NCBI RefSeq assembly: GCF_013761175.1 | Contig: NZ_JACDUR010000008.1 | Location: 261,875-325,874 of the forward strand | DNA from: Nonomuraea soli | Lineage (GTDB): Bacteria; Actinomycetota; Actinomycetes; Streptosporangiales; Streptosporangiaceae | Length of the DNA stretch: 64,000 bases | Direction of reading: 5' to 3' | Shown here: piece by piece, positions 1 through 7,976 of the stretch | Numbering within the stretch: position 1 is the stretch's first letter | Layout of the letters: every line of letters starts with the position of its first letter | Notes under the pieces: generated by a model | Told to the model about the DNA's origin: nothing | The model's input: only the letters and a program-made list of their open reading frames with translations | Databases searched by the model: none | Translations under genes and position numbers: made by a program

Positions 1-1336
1 GTTCGCCCGCGACGCCTCCGGCAACGTCTCGGCCAGCAGCCCCGAGGTGACCTGCCAGACCCAGCCCGCCCCGCCCGACAACCCGCCCACCGCGCCCGGC
101 CAGCCCGCCGTCAGCGGCGTGCAGCCCACCCAGGCCACCGTCACCTGGGGCGCCTCGGCCGACGACAACGGCGTCAGCGCCTACCGGATCGTCGACCAGT
201 CGGGCTTCCAGCTCAAGCAGGTCGCGGGAGACGTCACGAGCACCGGCGTCGCGCTGCAGTGCAACACGACCTACCAGCTGCGCGTGATCGCCGTCGACAC
301 CGCGAGCCAGACCTCCGCGCCCAGCGCGGCCTCGGCCTCCTTCACCACCGGCGGCTGCGGCACCGTGCCGCAGACCCCGGCGACCGTCGCGGGCTCGTGG
401 GACGTGCCGTGGGACGTCTCCTGGGCGCCCGACGGCTCCTTCGCCCTGGTCACCGAGCGCGACACCTTCCGCGTCTTCAAGCTCACCCCGTCGGGGACCA
501 AGACCCAGGTCGGCACCGTGCCCGGCACCGTGACCACCGACGGCGAGGGCGGCCTGATGGGCGTGGCGCTCTCCCCGACCTGGAACGGCGGCTCCGACCA
601 GGAGGTGTACTTCATGCACACCGCCTCGGAGGGCAACCGTGTGGCCAGGATGAGCTTCAACGGCACCACGCTGTCCGGATACGCCTCGGTGCTGCAGGGC
701 ATCGCCAAGAACCGCTACCACAACGGCGGGCGCCTCAAGTTCGGCCCCGACGGCTTCCTCTACGTGACCACCGGTGACGCCCAGCAGACCAGCCACGCGC
801 AGAACCTCTCCTCGCTCAACGGCAAGATCCTGCGCATCACCAGGACCGGAGCGGCCGCCCCCGGCAACCCCTTCGGCACCCGCGTCTACAGCTACGGCCA
901 CCGCAACCCGCAGGGCATCGCCTGGGACTCGGCCGGACGGCTGTGGTCGTCGGAGTTCGGCAACGCCACCGCCGACGAGCTCAACCTGATCCTGCCAGGA
1001 CGCAACTACGGCTGGCCGACCTGCGAAGGCACCTGCGCCGTCTCGGGCATGACCAACCCCAAGCGCACCTGGACCACCGCCGAGGCCTCCCCGTCGGGCA
1101 TCGCCATCGTCAACAACACCGTGTTCATGGCGGCGCTGCGCGGCCAGCGGCTGTGGCGCATCGTGCTCAACGGCGAGAACGTCTCGACGGTCAACTCCTA
1201 CTTCAACGGCACCTACGGCAGGCTGCGACTGGTGGAGAAGGTGCCGGGGGCCAACGCCCTGTGGTTCGGCTCCAGCAACTCCGACAACAACGGCAACGGC
1301 AGCGCCGACGTGATCAGGCGCTCGGCCATCCAGTGA
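1..1336 (+). CDS. Secreted Fn3-PQQ-dependent glucose/sorbosone dehydrogenase-like protein (5' partial)
   Basis: The reading frame is open from base 2, so the N-terminus, with any signal peptide and further modules, lies outside the window. The visible part begins in the tail of one fibronectin type III domain, carries a second Fn3 domain (about 75 residues, from roughly base 90), then a six-bladed beta-propeller of the GSDH/PQQ-dependent sugar dehydrogenase family. Propeller hallmarks are visible: WDVSWAPDGSFALVTER, EGGLMGVALSP, NRYHNGGRLKFGPDGFLYVTTGD, YGHRNPQGIAWD and GRNYGWP. The family oxidises aldose sugars at an extracellular site using PQQ and calcium; the substrate here is unknown. 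Fn3 modules next to a catalytic domain are typical of secreted actinobacterial carbohydrate-active enzymes. Family assignment is firm; enzymatic activity is inferred. Confidence 0.9.
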   Translation, partial: FARDASGNVSASSPEVTCQTQPAPPDNPPTAPGQPAVSGVQPTQATVTWGASADDNGVSAYRIVDQSGFQLKQVAGDVTSTGVALQCNTTYQLRVIAVDTASQTSAPSAASASFTTGGCGTVPQTPATVAGSWDVPWDVSWAPDGSFALVTERDTFRVFKLTPSGTKTQVGTVPGTVTTDGEGGLMGVALSPTWNGGSDQEVYFMHTASEGNRVARMSFNGTTLSGYASVLQGIAKNRYHNGGRLKFGPDGFLYVTTGDAQQTSHAQNLSSLNGKILRITRTGAAAPGNPFGTRVYSYGHRNPQGIAWDSAGRLWSSEFGNATADELNLILPGRNYGWPTCEGTCAVSGMTNPKRTWTTAEASPSGIAIVNNTVFMAALRGQRLWRIVLNGENVSTVNSYFNGTYGRLRLVEKVPGANALWFGSSNSDNNGNGSADVIRRSAIQ

Positions 1337-1385
1337 ACAAGACGCCTCTCACAGGTTTCTCACGTTCGTCCAGGACACTCGGGGC

Positions 1386-2375
1386 GTGCATGACACCGTG
1401 ACGGGGGAGAGCGTCGCGCCCGCGCGGCCGTCGAGGCGGCGGCGCGGGCGCTGGTTCTCGTGGACGATCGTGACATTCCTGGCGGCGTGGGCGCTGGTGC
1501 GCCTGCTCGGATGGGAGACGGGCAGCTTCCTCACGCAGCTGATGACCATGACGCCGTACGCGGCCGCCTTCGCCCTGGTCATGGGCCTGTTCCTGCTGGT
1601 CAGGAGGGCCTGGCGCCCGGCGGTGGCGGCCCTGGCCGTCTGCGCGGCGCTCGCCGCGGCCGTGCTGCCGCGCGCCGTGACAGGGAGTACGGCAAGCGGG
1701 ACGGAGCTTCGTGTCCTCGCGCTCAACATGTTCGGCCGTGCCGACCCCGAGGCCGTCGTCGACCTGGTGCGCCGCCACCGGCCCCACGTGCTCAGCGCGC
1801 TGGAGCTCACCCCGGGCCAGGTCGAGCGGCTCGACGAGGCCGGGCTGAAGGAGCTCATGCCGCACCGGGTGCTCGAGCCCGAGTACAGCGCCTCCGGCAG
1901 CGGCCTGTACTCCACGCTGCCGCTGACCAGGCTCGACGGGCTGTTCACCCCGATCGGCCACCACATGCCCGCCGCCTCGCTGGCGCTGCCGGGCGCGGGA
2001 ACGGTCCAGGTCGTGGCCGTGCACCCCAATCCGCCGCTGGGCCGGATGACGGCCGAGTGGAACGCCTCGCTCGCCGCCCTGCCGCCGCCGTCGGCCTCGG
2101 AGATCCGGGTGCTGGCCGGAGACTTCAACGCCAGCCTCGACCACCGCGCCTTCCGCGACCTGCTCGCCCGCGGCTACGTCGACGCCGCCGACCAGGCGGG
2201 CAAGGGGCTGGTGCCGACCTGGCCCAACAGCAGGCGCCTGCCGGTGCCGCCGTTCATCACCATCGACCACGTCGTCGCCGACGCGCGCGTCTCGGTGGCG
2301 GGCGTGGAGGTCCACGACGTGCCGGGCACCGACCACCGGGCCGTCTTCGCCGATCTGCGGCTGCCGCGCGGGTGA
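1386..2375 (+). CDS. VanJ-like membrane endonuclease/exonuclease/phosphatase family protein
   Basis: 329 residues from a GTG start. The basic N-terminus is followed by three hydrophobic segments (about residues 20-40, 55-73 and 78-98), then an EEP-fold domain that would face outside. Signature residues are present: LALNMFGRAD (Asn), SALELTPGQ (Glu), AGDFNAS, TIDHVVAD and GTDHRAVFADL (terminal Asp-His). This arrangement matches VanJ/StaP-type proteins of Streptomyces, linked to teicoplanin-type resistance and thought to act on lipid-linked phosphates at the membrane. No glycopeptide resistance genes accompany it here, so a general undecaprenyl or phospholipid phosphatase role is equally possible. 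No Shine-Dalgarno is evident; a hexamer GACACT lies 6 nt before the GTG, suggesting a leaderless message. An alternative GTG lies four codons downstream. Confidence 0.82.
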   Translation: MHDTVTGESVAPARPSRRRRGRWFSWTIVTFLAAWALVRLLGWETGSFLTQLMTMTPYAAAFALVMGLFLLVRRAWRPAVAALAVCAALAAAVLPRAVTGSTASGTELRVLALNMFGRADPEAVVDLVRRHRPHVLSALELTPGQVERLDEAGLKELMPHRVLEPEYSASGSGLYSTLPLTRLDGLFTPIGHHMPAASLALPGAGTVQVVAVHPNPPLGRMTAEWNASLAALPPPSASEIRVLAGDFNASLDHRAFRDLLARGYVDAADQAGKGLVPTWPNSRRLPVPPFITIDHVVADARVSVAGVEVHDVPGTDHRAVFADLRLPRG

Positions 2376-2424
2376 TCGCCAGGGCAGGATGTCGGGAGAC
2401 GTCCCCCTGAGGAGAGGCACCCCC

Positions 2425-3675
2425 ATGCAGGAGACCCAGGCTCCCTGGCCGCCCCGAGACAACCTCACGATCACCCGGGTGCGCGCGATCGTGACGGCGC
2501 CCGAGGGCATCCCCCTGGTCGTGGTGCGCGTCGACACCTCCGACGACGGCCTGTACGGCCTGGGCTGCGCCACCTTCACCCAGCGCTTCCACGCGGTGGC
2601 GGCCACCGTCGACGAGCACATCGCGCCCATGCTGGTCGGCCGCCATCCCGCCGACATCGAGGACATCACCCGGCTGATCCACCTGTCGTCGTACTGGCGC
2701 ACGGGGCCGGTGCTGAACAACGCCCTGTCGGGCGTGGACATGGCGTTGTGGGACATCGCGGGCAAGCGGGCGGGCATGCCCGTCTACGAGCTGCTCGGCG
2801 GGCGGGTGCGCACCGGCGCGCCGCTGTACCTGCACGCCGAGGGGGCCACGGTCGAGGCCACGCTGGAGCACGCCACGCACCTCATGGAGCAGGGTTACAC
2901 GCACGTGCGCCTGCAGACCGGCCAGCCTGGACTGGGCACCTACGGCGCGCCGGGGAGCGCGGGCGCCTACCCGCGGGCGCCGCATCCCGACGGATGGGAC
3001 AGGCGGCAGTACCTGCGCACCACGCCCGCGCTGTTCGAGCGGGCCAGGCAGGTCCTGGGCGAGGAGGTCGAGCTGCTGCACGACGTGCACAGCAGGCTGA
3101 CGCCCAAGGAGGCGGTCGTGCTGGCGCGCTCGCTGGAGCCGTACCGGCTGTTCTTCCTGGAGGACGTGATCGCGCCCGAGAACTACGACCGGCTGCCGGA
3201 GGTGCGGGCGGCCTCGCCGGTGCCGCTGGCCGTCGGCGAGCTGCTGGTGTCGGCGCAGGAAGCGGCCAGGATCGTCATGGACAGGGGCGTCGACCTGCTG
3301 CGCTGCCACATCTCCGCGATCGGCGGGCTGACCCCGGCACGCAAGCTCGTGGCGTTGTGCGAGCTGACCGGCACGCGCACGGCCTGGCACTCTCCCGGCG
3401 ACGTCTCGCCGATCGGGGTCGCCGCCAATCTGGCTCTCGACGTGAGCACCAGCGCGTTCGGCATCCAGGAGGCGCACGTCTATCCCGACGAGGTGTGCGA
3501 GGTCTTCCCCGGCACGCTCAACCCGGTGGGCGGCTACCTGTACCCGTCGGACCGGCCGGGCTGGGGTGTCGAGCTGGACGAGAAGCTGGCGGCGCACTAC
3601 CCGCCGGAGACGCACCGTCACGAGCGGTGGGCGGCCCGCGTGCGCCGCCCCGACGGCGGGCTCGAGGTGCCGTAG
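2425..3675 (+). CDS. Enolase-superfamily mannonate dehydratase/RspA-like protein
   Basis: 416 residues. ATG 2425 was preferred over the in-frame ATG at 2389 because it has GAGGAGAGG just upstream. The protein has the N-terminal capping domain and the (beta/alpha)7-beta barrel of the mandelate racemase/mannonate dehydratase subgroup. Metal-ligand signatures are visible: LLHDVHSR (Asp, plus His), FFLEDVIAPEN (Glu) and AVGELL (Glu); AWHSPGDVSPIG carries the barrel-end His region. Family members dehydrate acid sugars such as D-mannonate or D-gluconate, although many RspA homologues have low or no activity. No uronate pathway genes lie nearby, so the substrate is open. The gene ends 35 bp before the next coding region on the same strand and may be co-transcribed with it. 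Confidence 0.87.
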   Translation: MQETQAPWPPRDNLTITRVRAIVTAPEGIPLVVVRVDTSDDGLYGLGCATFTQRFHAVAATVDEHIAPMLVGRHPADIEDITRLIHLSSYWRTGPVLNNALSGVDMALWDIAGKRAGMPVYELLGGRVRTGAPLYLHAEGATVEATLEHATHLMEQGYTHVRLQTGQPGLGTYGAPGSAGAYPRAPHPDGWDRRQYLRTTPALFERARQVLGEEVELLHDVHSRLTPKEAVVLARSLEPYRLFFLEDVIAPENYDRLPEVRAASPVPLAVGELLVSAQEAARIVMDRGVDLLRCHISAIGGLTPARKLVALCELTGTRTAWHSPGDVSPIGVAANLALDVSTSAFGIQEAHVYPDEVCEVFPGTLNPVGGYLYPSDRPGWGVELDEKLAAHYPPETHRHERWAARVRRPDGGLEVP

Positions 3676-3710
3676 GGAAGAGCGGCGGCCCCCGCGCTGT
3701 TGCCGCCTGT

Positions 3711-4820
3711 GTGACCGTGGAGATCGAAGCCGTCGTGATCGGCGCCGGGCAGGCGGGCCTGTCCAGCGCCTTCCACCTGCGCCGCCTCGGCGTGCCCGCC
3801 GTCGTCCTCGACGCGGCCGACGGGCCCGGTGGCGCGTGGCGTCACCGTTCTCCCTCGCTCACCATGGACAAGATCCACGGGATCTTCGACCTGCCGGGCG
3901 TCACGTGGGAGGAGTCGGGGCTGCTGGAGCCGGGGGCCGCCGACGCGGTACGGCAGGCGGGCCACGGGCCGCTGCCGCGCGAGCAGGCCCGCGTGGTCGT
4001 GCCGCGCTACTACGGCGACTACGAGCGGCGCACCGGGCTGGAGGTGCTGCGGCCCGTGACGGTCTCCTCCGTCACGCGGACCGGGAGCGGGCTGCTGGTG
4101 AGCGCCGACGCGGGGCAGTGGGCGGCGCGCGCCGTCGTCAACGCCACCGGCACCTGGAGCCGCCCGCACTGGCCGTACTACCCGGGCCTGGCGGACTTCC
4201 GCGGACGGCAGCTGCACTACGCCGGCTACGACGGGCCTGACGGCTTCGCCGGGCGCAGGGTCGCGGTGGTCGGCGGGGGAGCGTCGGCCATGCACGTGCT
4301 CTCCGAGGTCGCCGGGGTGGCCGCCACCGTGCTCTGGGTGACCAGGCGCCCACCGGTGTGGCGCGAGGAGTTCGGCGAACAGGCCCGCCGCGAGGCGGTC
4401 GCCAGGGTCGAGGCCCGGGTGCGTGCCGGACTGCCGCCGACCAGCGTCGTCGGCGTCACCGGGCTCGGCTCCACCGTGGTCGTCCGCGAGGCGCTGGCCA
4501 AGGGGGCGCTCGGCCGCCGGCCCATGTTCAGCAGGCTCCTGCCGTACGGCGTGGCCTGGGCCGACGGGAGCGTCGCCGAGATCGACACCATCGTGTGGGC
4601 CACCGGCTTCCGCTCCGCGCTCGACCACCTCGCCCCGCTCAAACTGCGCGAGCCGGGCGGCGGCATCAGGGTCGACGGCACCGCCGTGGCCAAAGAGCCG
4701 CGGCTGCAGCTCGTCGGCTACGGCCCCTCGGCCAGCACCGTCGGCGCGAACCGGGCCGGACGGGCCGCCGCGCGGCGGGTGCGCGACCTGCTGAGAGCCG
4801 AGGCCCTGCCCGCCGCGTGA
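3711..4820 (+). CDS. FAD-dependent NAD(P)-binding oxidoreductase (flavoprotein monooxygenase-like)
   Basis: 369 residues from GTG 3711; GTG 3717 is an equally good start. The N-terminus holds the FAD dinucleotide motif VVIGAGQAGLSSAFHL (GxGxxG), followed by the second signature GPGGAWRHR. A second Rossmann site VAVVGGGASAMHV in mid-protein binds NAD(P)H, and the late motif IDTIVWATGFRSALDHL is typical of the CzcO/flavin-containing monooxygenase branch. These enzymes oxygenate small molecules or act as thioredoxin-reductase-like oxidoreductases; no CxxC redox pair was seen, favouring a monooxygenase. The gene follows the enolase-family gene on the same strand and converges on the DUF4396 gene with only 6 bp between stop codons. 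Substrate unknown. Confidence 0.82.
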   Translation: MTVEIEAVVIGAGQAGLSSAFHLRRLGVPAVVLDAADGPGGAWRHRSPSLTMDKIHGIFDLPGVTWEESGLLEPGAADAVRQAGHGPLPREQARVVVPRYYGDYERRTGLEVLRPVTVSSVTRTGSGLLVSADAGQWAARAVVNATGTWSRPHWPYYPGLADFRGRQLHYAGYDGPDGFAGRRVAVVGGGASAMHVLSEVAGVAATVLWVTRRPPVWREEFGEQARREAVARVEARVRAGLPPTSVVGVTGLGSTVVVREALAKGALGRRPMFSRLLPYGVAWADGSVAEIDTIVWATGFRSALDHLAPLKLREPGGGIRVDGTAVAKEPRLQLVGYGPSASTVGANRAGRAAARRVRDLLRAEALPAA

Positions 4821-4826
4821 TCGCGG

Positions 4827-5321
4827 TCAGTGGTAGGCGTGGACGACGGCGTGGCCTTTGCCCTTGCTGATGATCCACTTGTTGATCGGCCAGGTGACGA
4901 GGAAGGCCACCACGAAGGCGAAGGCGAGCGCGCCCCAGAACAGGGCGCTGGCCAGGCCCGCCTCCATGGCGCCCGGCACGACCAGCATGACGCCGTTGTC
5001 GACGATCTCCATGATCGCGATGGAGATGGTGTCGGCGGCCAGGGCGACCTTGAGCGCCTGCTTGAAGCCGAGCCCCGCCTTCATCACGCCGCGCATCGTC
5101 AGCGCGTAGCCGAAGACGAACGCCAGGGCGACGGCCAGCACGATGGTGGCCAGGTTCGACCAGCCGAGCGCGGTGCCGATGACCATGCCCAGGACCTCGC
5201 CGATGGCGCAGCCTGTCAGGCAGTGGAGGGTCGCCGAGGCGGCCATGCCCCAGGTGGTGCCGCCATGAGAGGCGTGCTGGTCATGGTGCTCGTGATGGTG
5301 GTGCTCATGCTGTTGTGACAT
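4827..5321 (-). CDS. DUF4396 membrane protein with His-rich N-terminus
   Basis: 164 residues with AGGAG before the ATG. The first 25 residues are dominated by histidine (HEHHHHEHHDQH), a probable metal-binding tail. Hydrophobic helices then follow, with small-residue and charged features (CLTGCAIGEVLGM, DTISIAIMEIVDN) typical of DUF4396 proteins, which have no established biochemistry. The promoter contains a palindrome like the copper-sensing CsoR operator, so a copper-related membrane function is a reasonable inference. Downstream it converges on the monooxygenase gene. No csoR, copA or copZ homologue lies in the window, so the regulator would act in trans. Confidence 0.8.
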   Translation of the reverse strand: MSQQHEHHHHEHHDQHASHGGTTWGMAASATLHCLTGCAIGEVLGMVIGTALGWSNLATIVLAVALAFVFGYALTMRGVMKAGLGFKQALKVALAADTISIAIMEIVDNGVMLVVPGAMEAGLASALFWGALAFAFVVAFLVTWPINKWIISKGKGHAVVHAYH

Positions 5322-5356
5322 CGGTCTTTCACTCCTGCTTTCGATTCATGGGTCAC

Positions 5357-5406
5357 CGTATACCCCTATAGGGTGTGTTGCGCAACCGGCAAGATCCGGT
5401 TAGCGT
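5357..5406. promoter_or_regulatory. Overlapping divergent promoters with shared -35 palindrome and CsoR-like operator
   Basis: Leftward promoter: -35 TTGCGC (5385-5380), 17-bp spacer, -10 TATACG (5362-5357), for the DUF4396 gene. Rightward promoter: -35 TTGCGC (5378-5383), 17-bp spacer, -10 TAGCGT (5401-5406), for the kinase gene, with its ATG 6 nt later. Both -35 elements sit in the palindrome TTGCGCAA (5378-5385). The leftward spacer contains TACCC-N5-GGGTG (5361-5375) with the perfect core CCCTATAGGG, resembling CsoR-type copper operators. Promoter elements were read by eye; the CsoR match is inference. Confidence 0.6.
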
Positions 5407-5412
5407 CCTGAC

Positions 5413-6837
5413 ATGCTGCTTCCTGGCTACACGGAGATCCGGGAGCTCGGCCACGGCGCGTTCGGCACGGTGATGCTGGCCACGCGCGACGCCGACGGCG
5501 CCCAGGTGGCGATCAAGCACCTCGGCCGCGACGCCGGCTTCCTGGAACGCTTCCGCGAGGAGGCCTCCGTGATCGCCGCCCTGGACAGCCCCCACGTCGT
5601 CAGGCTGCTGGAATACGCGGAAGGCCCCGGCGGAGCCGCGATCGTCATGGAGCTCGTCGAGGGCGTCACGCTGAGGCGATTACTCCAGCAGGAGGGGCCC
5701 ACCGGGCCGGAGGCGGCGCTCGCCGTCCTCAAGGGCTCGCTGCTCGGCCTGGCCGAGGCCCACCGCGCCGGGGTGGTGCACCGCGACTTCAAGCCCGAGA
5801 ACATCCTGGTCACCGGCGAGGGATGCAGCAAGCTCGCCGACTTCGGCGTCGCCGTGCGCACCGGCGACGACGGGCACCTGGAGGGCACGCCCGCCTACAT
5901 GGCGCCGGAACGCTGGGAGGAACTCCCGGTCGGCCCCGCGAGCGACATCTACGCCGCCGCCGTCGTCTTCTTCGAGTGCCTCGCCGGACGCAGGCCCTTC
6001 ACGGGGGCGAACGTCGCCGCCCTGGCCTACCAGCACCAGCATGCCGAGCCGCCGCTGGAACTGGTCGACGAGTCGATGCGGATCCTCCTGGCCCGCGGCC
6101 TGGCCAAGGAACCCGCGGCGCGGCCCGCCTCGGCCGAGGAGTTCCTGGAGGAGCTGGAGGAGCTGGCCGTCGCCGCCTACGGCACCGGATGGGAGGTGCG
6201 GGGGCGCGCCGGGCTGTCGGCACTCGCCGTGCCGTACGCCGCGCTGGTCCGCACGGGCGAGCCCGTCGCGCGCACCGGCACCACGCTGGCCCGCAGCCTG
6301 ATCACCGGCGGGATGGTCGCCGCGACCGCCGCGGCCGTGGCGACCGCGTTCACCGTGTGGCGCGACGCGCCCGCGCCAGTGGAGCGGGCGCAGCCGCCCG
6401 TCCCGGCGGTCACGGTCGTGACACCGGCCCCCGCCGTGACAGCGACCGTGACGCCGGTTGAGACGCCGGCTGTGACGCCCGCTGTGACGATCACGCCCGG
6501 CCCGGTCGCTGAGGCGCCGCCGAGTGTGCGGCCGGTGACGCTCGTGCAGGCGGGGGAGCCCAGTCCGGCGGGCACGACCACGGCGCGGCCTCCCGCTCCT
6601 GAGCACACCCCGACGAGGGCGCCCGCCAAGCCCACGGGTGAACCGGCCAAGGAACCCGAGCCGTCGCCAGCCCAACCCTCTTCGCAGCAGCCGCCGCCGC
6701 CGGACAGTCCCCCCGCGACCGAGGCTCCCTCGAAGGAGCCGCTGGTGGACATCACGCTCGACGTCGACCTGCTCGACGACGACGAGCTGGTGGGCGTCGA
6801 CATCGGCGTGGACGTGAACCTCGGCGGGATCCTGTAA
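5413..6837 (+). CDS. Transmembrane Ser/Thr protein kinase with Pro/Thr-rich extracellular tail
   Basis: 474 residues. Kinase domain about 6-260: glycine loop GHGAFGTV (13-20), ATP lysine VAIK (K35), catalytic loop HRDFKPEN (123-130), ADFG (142-145), activation segment GTPAYMAPERW. All catalytic residues are present, so an active Hanks-type kinase is expected. One membrane segment (about 298-318) precedes an extracellular Thr/Pro/Val-rich stalk and a short acidic C-terminal tail (VDITLDVDLLDDDE). There are no PASTA repeats, so the sensed ligand is unknown. The start has no Shine-Dalgarno; a -10 hexamer 6 nt upstream implies a leaderless transcript. A secreted coiled-coil gene and a second receptor kinase follow on the same strand, suggesting a surface-signalling cluster. 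Confidence 0.92.
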   Translation: MLLPGYTEIRELGHGAFGTVMLATRDADGAQVAIKHLGRDAGFLERFREEASVIAALDSPHVVRLLEYAEGPGGAAIVMELVEGVTLRRLLQQEGPTGPEAALAVLKGSLLGLAEAHRAGVVHRDFKPENILVTGEGCSKLADFGVAVRTGDDGHLEGTPAYMAPERWEELPVGPASDIYAAAVVFFECLAGRRPFTGANVAALAYQHQHAEPPLELVDESMRILLARGLAKEPAARPASAEEFLEELEELAVAAYGTGWEVRGRAGLSALAVPYAALVRTGEPVARTGTTLARSLITGGMVAATAAAVATAFTVWRDAPAPVERAQPPVPAVTVVTPAPAVTATVTPVETPAVTPAVTITPGPVAEAPPSVRPVTLVQAGEPSPAGTTTARPPAPEHTPTRAPAKPTGEPAKEPEPSPAQPSSQQPPPPDSPPATEAPSKEPLVDITLDVDLLDDDELVGVDIGVDVNLGGIL

Positions 6838-6928
6838 CGATCAGACGGACCGGGTAGTCCGGGCATAACCTCTCCAACTGACCGCTACTATCGTCCATCG
6901 GACAGTCAAGTGCGGGCAAAGGAGAAGC

Positions 6929-7906
6929 GTGGCGGTTGGGTGCCTTCGAGCGCTCGTCGCGGCCGTGGTCGCCATCTCCCTGCTGGCGGGACCCGCGCAG
7001 GCCGACCCGAAGCCGTCGCTGAAGAAGCTCAAGAGCGAGCTGACGGCGCTGCAGAAAGAGTCCGACCGGCTGATCGAGGACTACTACCAGGCCCGGATCC
7101 AGCTGGAGAAGGTCGAGCAGGCCGACAAGGACGCCCAGGGGCAGCTCGACGAGGCGCAGGCGGTGCTCGACCACGAATCCGGACAGCTCAAGCGCATGGC
7201 CGTCGAGCACTACATGAACGGCAACGGCGAGACGGCCGCGCTGACCATGATCTCCGGCGGCGTCGACCCGCAGACGCACCTGCGGCGCCTGACCATCAAC
7301 CAGCACATCCTCGAGGAGGAGGCCGACCGGCTGGCCGGCTTCAAGGCCGTGCGCGACAGGCACCAGGCCGCCCAGACCGAGGCCTCCGAGCGCGGCAAGG
7401 CGCTCAAGGACTCGATGAAGGACCTCGACAAGCGCAAGAAACGCGCCGAGAAGCTCATCGAGCAGATCCGCGACAAGATCGACCTGGCCCACGACGCCCC
7501 CGGATTCCGCAGGTCCGACGGCACCTGGGTGCCCCAGCTGCCCACCGGCTCCGACCACATCACGCCGCGCATGCGCCTGGTCCGCGACCTGATCGTCGAC
7601 CGCTTCGGCACCGGCGGGTACGGCGTCGGCTGCTACCGCGCCTTCAACGACGGCGGCGAGCACCCTCTGGGACGGGCGTGCGACTTCATGCTCAGCACCG
7701 GCGGGCAGATGCCGTCGAAGGAGCAGGTGGATCGCGGCCACCGGATCGCCGCCTGGGTCGTCAAGAACGCCAAGCGGCTGGGCATCATGTACGTGATCTA
7801 CCGCCAGCGCATCTGGCACGTCCGCACCGGCCAGTGGCGCGTGATGTCCAACCGCGGCGGCAACACGGCCAACCACTACGACCACCCGCACGTGTCGGTG
7901 TACTGA
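6929..7906 (+). CDS. Secreted coiled-coil protein with peptidase-like C-terminal domain (ARB-07466-type)
   Basis: 325 residues from GTG, with AAGGAG 5 nt upstream. A signal peptide with a clear hydrophobic core ends around AGPAQA (residues 19-25). Residues about 30-190 are charged heptad-rich helix, the coiled-coil arrangement seen before NlpC/P60 or M23 domains in actinobacterial cell-wall enzymes. The C-terminal about 120 residues contain RAFNDGGEHPLGRACDFM, IYRQRIWHV and ANHYDHPHVSVY; the His/Asp pattern HPLGRACD...HYDHPHV resembles the D,D-carboxypeptidase/VanY-like fold annotated in ARB-07466-type proteins. A role in peptidoglycan remodelling, perhaps tied to the flanking kinases, is inferred. 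A TACTAT hexamer lies about 38 bp upstream. Confidence 0.78.
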   Translation: MAVGCLRALVAAVVAISLLAGPAQADPKPSLKKLKSELTALQKESDRLIEDYYQARIQLEKVEQADKDAQGQLDEAQAVLDHESGQLKRMAVEHYMNGNGETAALTMISGGVDPQTHLRRLTINQHILEEEADRLAGFKAVRDRHQAAQTEASERGKALKDSMKDLDKRKKRAEKLIEQIRDKIDLAHDAPGFRRSDGTWVPQLPTGSDHITPRMRLVRDLIVDRFGTGGYGVGCYRAFNDGGEHPLGRACDFMLSTGGQMPSKEQVDRGHRIAAWVVKNAKRLGIMYVIYRQRIWHVRTGQWRVMSNRGGNTANHYDHPHVSVY

Positions 7907-7976
7907 TCACACCTGGCCTCCAGGTGGGGTCGCGGTTCTGCAAGCCCGCTGCAAGGAGGAACCGCATAATCCAGGC

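Noticed and set aside
1314..2777. Long minus-strand open frame opposite the EEP-family and enolase-family genes
   Set aside because: Composition is Arg/Gly/His/Pro-rich shadow sequence with no family features; the plus-strand genes have clear domains and ribosome binding sites.
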